In this document: in pieces, positions 60,199-64,000 of the stretch | Layout: each line of letters begins with the position of its first letter | How positions within the stretch are numbered: the first letter of the stretch is position 1 | NCBI RefSeq assembly: GCF_030160115.1 | Contig: NZ_BSNS01000023.1 | Coordinates: 52,062 to 116,061, forward strand | DNA from: Devosia nitrariae | GTDB lineage: Bacteria; Pseudomonadota; Alphaproteobacteria; Rhizobiales; Devosiaceae | Length of the DNA: 64,000 nt | Reading direction: 5' to 3' | Program-made: the position numbers and the translations under genes | Notes under the pieces: model-generated | The model's database searches: none | Told to the model about the DNA's origin: nothing | Seen by the model: the letters and a program-made list of their open reading frames with translations, nothing else

Positions 60199-61302
60199 AT
60201 GGTCCAGGCCCATGACCATACGTCTTTGTCGCTTGCCGCACCGTCCATGATCTTACGTGCCGGACGGCGGGCTGACGCCGCACCGGTAGAGCCGCCATGG
60301 CGCTGCGAGACGCCCGGCGGTGACCCTCTCTCGGACGTCCTGCGCACGGTAAGGCTGACCGGGGCACTATTCTTCCTGGTGGACGCGTCCCTCCCCTGGG
60401 GCGTGGAGGTGCCGCCGGCGGCGGCCTTTTCTTCCATCATCCTGCCGCGCGCCCAGCATGTCGTATCGTATCACGTCATCCTGAAGGGCTCCGGGTGGGC
60501 GAACATCCCCGGCGTCGCGTCCACCTGGTTCGAGACCGGAGACGTTCTCGTCCTCCCCCATGGCGACCCCTACTCGATGCTCAGCTCACCCGGCCAGGCC
60601 CCGGAATTCGATGCCGGGGAGACCATGGAGTATCTGCGCGACATGGCGGCGGGCAAGCTGCCTTTCGTCTCCAGGGAGGGTGGGGGCGGCGAGCCGCACT
60701 GCGAATTCGTGTGCGGCTTTCTCGGCTGCGACATGCGTCCGTTCAACCCCGTGCTGTCGACCCTGCCGCGCCTGCTGCGCGTGAGGCGGGCCGAGACCGG
60801 GGGCGACGACCTGCTGAGCCAGCTGATCGGCCTCACCCTTGCGGAGGCGCGACAGCCGCGGTCCGGCGGCCAGTCCATTCGCCTGCGGCTCAGCGAACTC
60901 ATCTTCGTCGAGGTGATGCGGCAGTACCTGGAGAGCCTGCCGGCACACCAGACCGGCTGGCTGTCGGGCCTGCGCGATCCTTCGATCGGCAGGGTACTGG
61001 CAATGATCCACGAGCGCCCCGCCCACCCTTGGACCCTCGCCGAGCTGGCACGCCATGCCGGCCTGTCGCGCGCGGCGCTGGCTGCGCGCTTCACGCAACT
61101 CGTGGGGCATGCGCCGATGCAATATCGCACGCTCTGGCGCATGCAGATCGCTGCGCGACTTCTCGCCGACAGCTCGATGAAGGTGGCGGCCGTCGGACGC
61201 GAGATCGGCTACGAATCCGAAGCCGCCTTCAGCCGGGCGTTCAAGAAGGCCGTCGGCGTCTCGCCCGCCGTGTGGCGAGACCGTGCCGCTGGAACCGACT
61301 GA
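60199..61302 (+). CDS. AraC-family regulator with cupin-like N-terminus
   Basis: This 367-residue protein has a sensory region FFLVDASLPWGVEVPPAAAF and SYHVILKGSGWANIPGVAST with the cupin-like HVILKGSGW; a short Cys pair (CEFVCGFLGC) and a C-terminal double HTH (WTLAELARHAGLSRAALAAR, VAAVGREIGYESEAAFSRAF). It has the CGFLGCD segment common in cupin-type AraC regulators of this class. It probably controls the divergent methyltransferase. ATG 60169 is an upstream alternative. Confidence 0.85.
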   Translation: MVQAHDHTSLSLAAPSMILRAGRRADAAPVEPPWRCETPGGDPLSDVLRTVRLTGALFFLVDASLPWGVEVPPAAAFSSIILPRAQHVVSYHVILKGSGWANIPGVASTWFETGDVLVLPHGDPYSMLSSPGQAPEFDAGETMEYLRDMAAGKLPFVSREGGGGEPHCEFVCGFLGCDMRPFNPVLSTLPRLLRVRRAETGGDDLLSQLIGLTLAEARQPRSGGQSIRLRLSELIFVEVMRQYLESLPAHQTGWLSGLRDPSIGRVLAMIHERPAHPWTLAELARHAGLSRAALAARFTQLVGHAPMQYRTLWRMQIAARLLADSSMKVAAVGREIGYESEAAFSRAFKKAVGVSPAVWRDRAAGTD

Positions 61303-61438
61303 GTCCGAATGTGTGCAGTTAAGTTCCTCTTCGGAGTGCCGCAGTTTTTCGAGGCCCGCCAGCAGGATGCGACTTTGCATCAAATCGCGCCGTTCCCTGC
61401 CGCAAATTCGTTCGATTCGCGGCGCTAGGTCAGGCGCC

Positions 61439-61657
61439 ATGAAGACGCCGGATCCCATCATGCTGCGGGCCTGCACCGAGCTCGAGCAGGCCCTCTACGC
61501 CCTGCCCGAGCCCGACGACGTAGCGTCGGTCGATCTGCGGCTGCGCATCGAGGAGGTCATCGAGACTGCCTACGAATTCGCCTATGGCCGCGGCGGCGTC
61601 AGGTGGGAGAATGATGCTTCGGGTACGGCATCGGAGCGTCAGGGGAGCGAGCGTTAA
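61439..61657 (+). CDS. Small helical protein, 72 residues
   Basis: ATG 61439 starts MKTPDPIMLRACTELEQALY, with the acidic helix DLRLRIEEVIETAYEFAYGR. It is likely cytosolic. No family recognised. No strong ribosome site is visible. Confidence 0.45.
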   Translation: MKTPDPIMLRACTELEQALYALPEPDDVASVDLRLRIEEVIETAYEFAYGRGGVRWENDASGTASERQGSER

Positions 61658-61749
61658 CAGCGCGGTCACCTGGTGCGTGCCATCGACGCTCCATCACTCC
61701 CGAGGTCATCCCGGCGCCGCGGCTCTTTCACCGCTGTTCCCACCACCTC

Positions 61750-61896
61750 GATGACATTCCGGCGTAGGCCGGAACCCATCCTGAGATACGGCGCCAGCCG
61801 CAAGGTATGTGAACAGGGCGCGAAACATGACCAAAACCGCACTTTCTGCGTGCGTAGATGCGTTCAAGGCTGGGTCCCGGCCTTCGCCGGGAGGAC
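61750..61896 (+). repeat. GTCATCCC palindromic repeat, composite copy
   Basis: Left palindrome is ATGACATTCCGGCGTAGGCC, followed by the CCGCAAGGTATGTG core; the right is GTCCCGGCCTTCGCCGGGAG. A lone palindrome start (GTCATCCCGGCGCCG) lies 45 bases before it at 61705. Confidence 0.75.
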
Positions 61897-61947
61897 ACCC
61901 GGTGGGTGGCGAGGGACGGCGCCTCCCAACGGCCCCACCCCTCCTGC

Positions 61948-62352
61948 CTAAACCCCCAAAATCTCCTCGTGCACGCCGCTCGACCCCCAGCGGATGATCT
62001 CCGCGAGCACCGGCACCAGAGCCCGCCCGCGCTCGGTGAGGCTGTATTCCACCCTTTTCGGCACCACCGGATAGGCCTTGCGGGTAATCAGCCCGCGTTC
62101 CTCCATCTGCTTTAATTCCCGACTGAGGATCCGCGGCGTGATCGGCCGGTTGAGGCTGCCGTGCAGCAGCGAGCGGCCGATCTCGCCGTAGCGGCGCGGG
62201 CCGCCGTAAAGCACACACAGGATATGGAGCTTGTAGCGCCCGTTGAGGATTTGGTTGAAGGCGATCGCCGGACAGAGCCTGATGTGGCTCATATCGAGTC
62301 CCGTCAGGGACGAGAACGCCGGCCCTCTCGACTCGGTCATGGTCTTGTTCAT
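61948..62352 (-). CDS. HxlR-family transcriptional regulator
   Basis: This 134-residue winged-helix protein has RLCPAIAFNQILNGRYKLHI with a conserved Cys (CP) at the start of the HTH, YGEIGRSLLHGS, ITPRILSRELKQMEERGLIT and YPVVPKRVEYSLTERGRALV. It diverges from the MAPEG gene at 62443, with a CCGTA/TACGG inverted repeat between, and probably controls it in response to redox or electrophile stress. Confidence 0.85.
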   Translation of the reverse strand: MNKTMTESRGPAFSSLTGLDMSHIRLCPAIAFNQILNGRYKLHILCVLYGGPRRYGEIGRSLLHGSLNRPITPRILSRELKQMEERGLITRKAYPVVPKRVEYSLTERGRALVPVLAEIIRWGSSGVHEEILGV

Positions 62353-62366
62353 GCTACCCTTTTTGT

Positions 62367-62391
62367 CCGTATTTACAGAAACGTACTACGG
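62367..62391. promoter_or_regulatory. Possible HxlR operator
   Basis: CCGTA (62367-62371) and TACGG (62387-62391) are inverted arms 15 bases apart, between HxlR and MAPEG. Short arms, so tentative. Confidence 0.35.
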
Positions 62392-62442
62392 CGAATAGAA
62401 CTCTCTTACGCACTGGAAGCCAACCGGGGGGGAGGAAAAACC

Positions 62443-62835
62443 ATGGGAATCGAGCTGACCGTGCTGGCGCTGGGCTGCATCCTCGGCGTCGTCCAGATCT
62501 TCGTTGCCGCGCAATTGGCGACGCGCCAGTACGGCCTTTCCTGGGGCCTGTCGCCGCGCGACGCAGCCGTGCCGCCGCCCGCCCCGCTCGTCGGCCGGCT
62601 GACGCGCGCCCGGGCCAATTTCCTCGAGACCTTCCCGATCGCGGCGACCGCCATCCTCATGGTCGAATTCGCTGGCCTCAACAATCAATGGACGGCGATC
62701 GGCGCCGTGGTCTGGCTGACGGCGCGGGTCCTCTATGTGCCGGTTTATGCGCTCGGCATCCCTGGCCTGCGCTCGGCGTTGTTTGCCACCAGCATCGTCG
62801 GTATCGCCATGCTGCTGTGGCAGGTGCTGACCTGA
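62443..62835 (+). CDS. MAPEG-family membrane protein
   Basis: This 130-residue protein has four hydrophobic helices (ELTVLALGCILGVVQIFVAA, RANFLETFPIAATAILMVEF and the helices to the end), with the MAPEG marks RANFLETFP and ARVLYVPVYALGI. MAPEG proteins are glutathione- or eicosanoid-type membrane enzymes; bacterial members are mostly unknown. GGGGGAGG precedes the ATG. It lies 15 bases before the TfoX-like gene. Confidence 0.85.
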   Translation: MGIELTVLALGCILGVVQIFVAAQLATRQYGLSWGLSPRDAAVPPPAPLVGRLTRARANFLETFPIAATAILMVEFAGLNNQWTAIGAVVWLTARVLYVPVYALGIPGLRSALFATSIVGIAMLLWQVLT

Positions 62836-62850
62836 GCGGAGGGCGGCACC

Positions 62851-63180
62851 ATGGCCTATGACCAGGCAACGGCCGAGCGTGTGCAGAAGAGCCTATTGGG
62901 CCGGGATTTCGCCGAAAGGAAGATGATGGGCGCCCTGTGCTTCATGGCGCGCGGCCACATGTTCGCCGGCGTGATGGGCGAGGCGCTGATGGTTCGCGTC
63001 GGGAGTGACGCGTACGAAGCGGCACTCACCAAGCCGCATGTGCGCCCGATGCTGATGGGCACCCGCCCCGCCACCGGCTTCGTGCTGGTCGACCCGGCGG
63101 GGTTCGCGAGCGACGCGGCGCTCGCCGGTTGGGTTCAGCGGGGGCTGGAGTTTGTTGCAGGGTTGCCGGCGAAGGGATAG
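62851..63180 (+). CDS. TfoX N-terminal-domain protein
   Basis: This 109-residue protein has the TfoX_N pattern: FAERKMMGALCFMARGHMFA, GEALMVRVGSDAYEAALTKP and LVDPAGFASDAALAGWVQRG. The domain is linked to competence regulation in Haemophilus, though most homologues have no shown role. It is 15 bases from the MAPEG stop and so probably in the same operon. Confidence 0.75.
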   Translation: MAYDQATAERVQKSLLGRDFAERKMMGALCFMARGHMFAGVMGEALMVRVGSDAYEAALTKPHVRPMLMGTRPATGFVLVDPAGFASDAALAGWVQRGLEFVAGLPAKG

Positions 63181-63323
63181 CTGGGGCCCTCTTGCTTCGA
63201 TAATCGATCTCCCCCTACCCCTTGAAGTCTTCCGGGATGGCATCCGTTGGGCGAGGATGGATGGTGCTCTTCCCCGACTCCGCTGAGACTTCGGCTCCTG
63301 CCACCAGCGCCCCACCACCCCGA

Positions 63324-63499
63324 TGTCATCAACTCTGAGGTTGCAGGGTGTCTCTGATCCCGGCGAAGGCCGGGATCCAGCCTGAGATACCACCACAGCC
63401 GCAAGATGTGTGAACAGGGCACCAGCGATCGCCGATAACCGATCTCGCCGTCCCGTTGATGTGTTCAGGGCTGGGGCCCCGGCCTTCGCCGGGATGACA
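63324..63499 (+). repeat. GTCATCCC palindromic repeat, composite copy with disrupted left end
   Basis: The left palindrome is interrupted (TGATCCCGGCGAAGGCCGGG after an inserted stretch AACTCTGAGGTTGCAGGGTG), followed by the core CCGCAAGATGTGTG and the right palindrome CCCCGGCCTTCGCCGGGATG. Confidence 0.7.
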
Positions 63500-63545
63500 G
63501 CCGGTGGGTGGTGAGGAATGGTGCCTCGAACCCGGGTCGCAACAA

Positions 63546-64000
63546 TCAAACCCGGTGGGTGGAGAGTTTGCTTCCCGCGATCATACCGCCGCCCCCTTTC
63601 GAAACCGCCAGCCCCTCCCCATCGAACCGGTGCACAGGCCCCGTCGGCCCCAGGGCGACCACCTCGCCCTGCGCGATCGCCGTCTTCCCCTCGAGCCGCA
63701 CCGTCAGCCGCCCGCCCTGATCAAGATCGAGATAAACGAACGTATCCGAGCCCAGCCGCTCCACATGCGTCACCGTCCCGCTCCACGGCCCGTCGGCCAC
63801 GATGTCGATATGCTCCGGCCGCACGCCGATGCGGGCGGCGTCGAACGTGCGGGCGCGCTCGCCGGCAAGGAAGTTCATCCTGGGGCTGCCGATGAAGCCG
63901 GCAACGAATTCGGTACGCGGCGTGTCGTAGAGATCAAGCGGCGAGCCCACCTGCTCGACGACGCCATCGCGCAGCACCACGATCTTGTCGGCCATGGTCA
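63546..64000 (-). CDS. ABC transporter ATP-binding subunit (UgpC/MsmK type), C-terminal part
   Basis: The frame is open to the right window edge. The visible ~151 residues contain the end of the ATPase domain with MADKIVVLRDGVVEQVGSPL (after the H-loop) and the TOBE domain (IGVRPEHIDIVADGPWSGTV), typical of carbohydrate or polyol importers. The Walker motifs are outside the window. Transporter type is by family pattern; the substrate is unknown. Confidence 0.85.
   Translation of the reverse strand, partial: TMADKIVVLRDGVVEQVGSPLDLYDTPRTEFVAGFIGSPRMNFLAGERARTFDAARIGVRPEHIDIVADGPWSGTVTHVERLGSDTFVYLDLDQGGRLTVRLEGKTAIAQGEVVALGPTGPVHRFDGEGLAVSKGGGGMIAGSKLSTHRV

Overview
The window looks like chromosome from a GC-rich alphaproteobacterium of the order Hyphomicrobiales, probably Devosiaceae-like (Devosia or Pelagibacterium type). 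The evidence is the gene content (DUF6894, DUF982, GFA-family, P63C-domain and Ada-like small proteins), high GC, and many copies of a palindromic repeat with the core GTCATCCCGGCGAAGGCCGG. A fused glycine/sarcosine-dimethylglycine methyltransferase next to metK and a PfkB kinase suggests a salt-tolerant organism that makes glycine betaine de novo. Genus is inference. I see no rRNA, tRNA or CRISPR.

Layout. 1-9,000: end of an iron alcohol dehydrogenase, two SnoaL-LuxR regulator paralogues, an aldehyde dehydrogenase, a broken copy of a small kinase and its intact parent, a NYN-domain protein and a glutathione transferase. 9,000-13,000: two ArsR-AHSA1 modules, each with a palindromic operator over its promoter; one also carries a DHFR-like reductase. 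13,000-15,900: VOC protein, kelch propeller, monooxygenase and AraC regulator. 15,900-19,000: a less GC-rich insert-like stretch with a two-gene envelope operon, a decayed ligD tail and a P63C-domain gene with two palindromes in its leader. 19,000-27,600: SRAP and LigD-type ligase (DNA repair), several unknown genes, a chimeric duplication of two of them, and a frameshifted phosphotransferase. 27,600-46,500: many single small enzymes and regulators (DHFR-like, methyltransferase, GNAT, GrpB, two GFA, RidA, TetR, DUF1905, DUF2147, APH, NUDIX, DUF899, LysR with quinone oxidoreductase, AlkB, YetF-like, PilZ, GlsB) and two paralogous acidic secreted proteins.

46,500-52,200 resembles the early and control half of a prophage without structural genes: NusG-like factor, replication-protein-like gene, YdaS/Cro-like gene, S24 repressor and a two-gene operon whose upstream DNA carries the same CTTTCA/TGAAAG half-sites as the repressor/cro intergenic region. 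A GIY-YIG gene and a 5' scrap of a second copy lie here, each just downstream of a GTCATCCC palindrome. 53,700-58,100 is the betaine block: GSMT-DMGMT fusion, metK, a 29-codon ORF overlapping the next start, and a PfkB kinase (possibly adenosine kinase), closed by a strong hairpin. 58,100-64,000 holds a methyltransferase/AraC divergent pair, an HxlR/MAPEG divergent pair, a TfoX-like protein and the C-terminal end of a sugar-type ABC ATPase.

Most intergenic stretches over 300 bases are explained by the palindromic repeat family. Family assignments come from reading motifs, without database searches.
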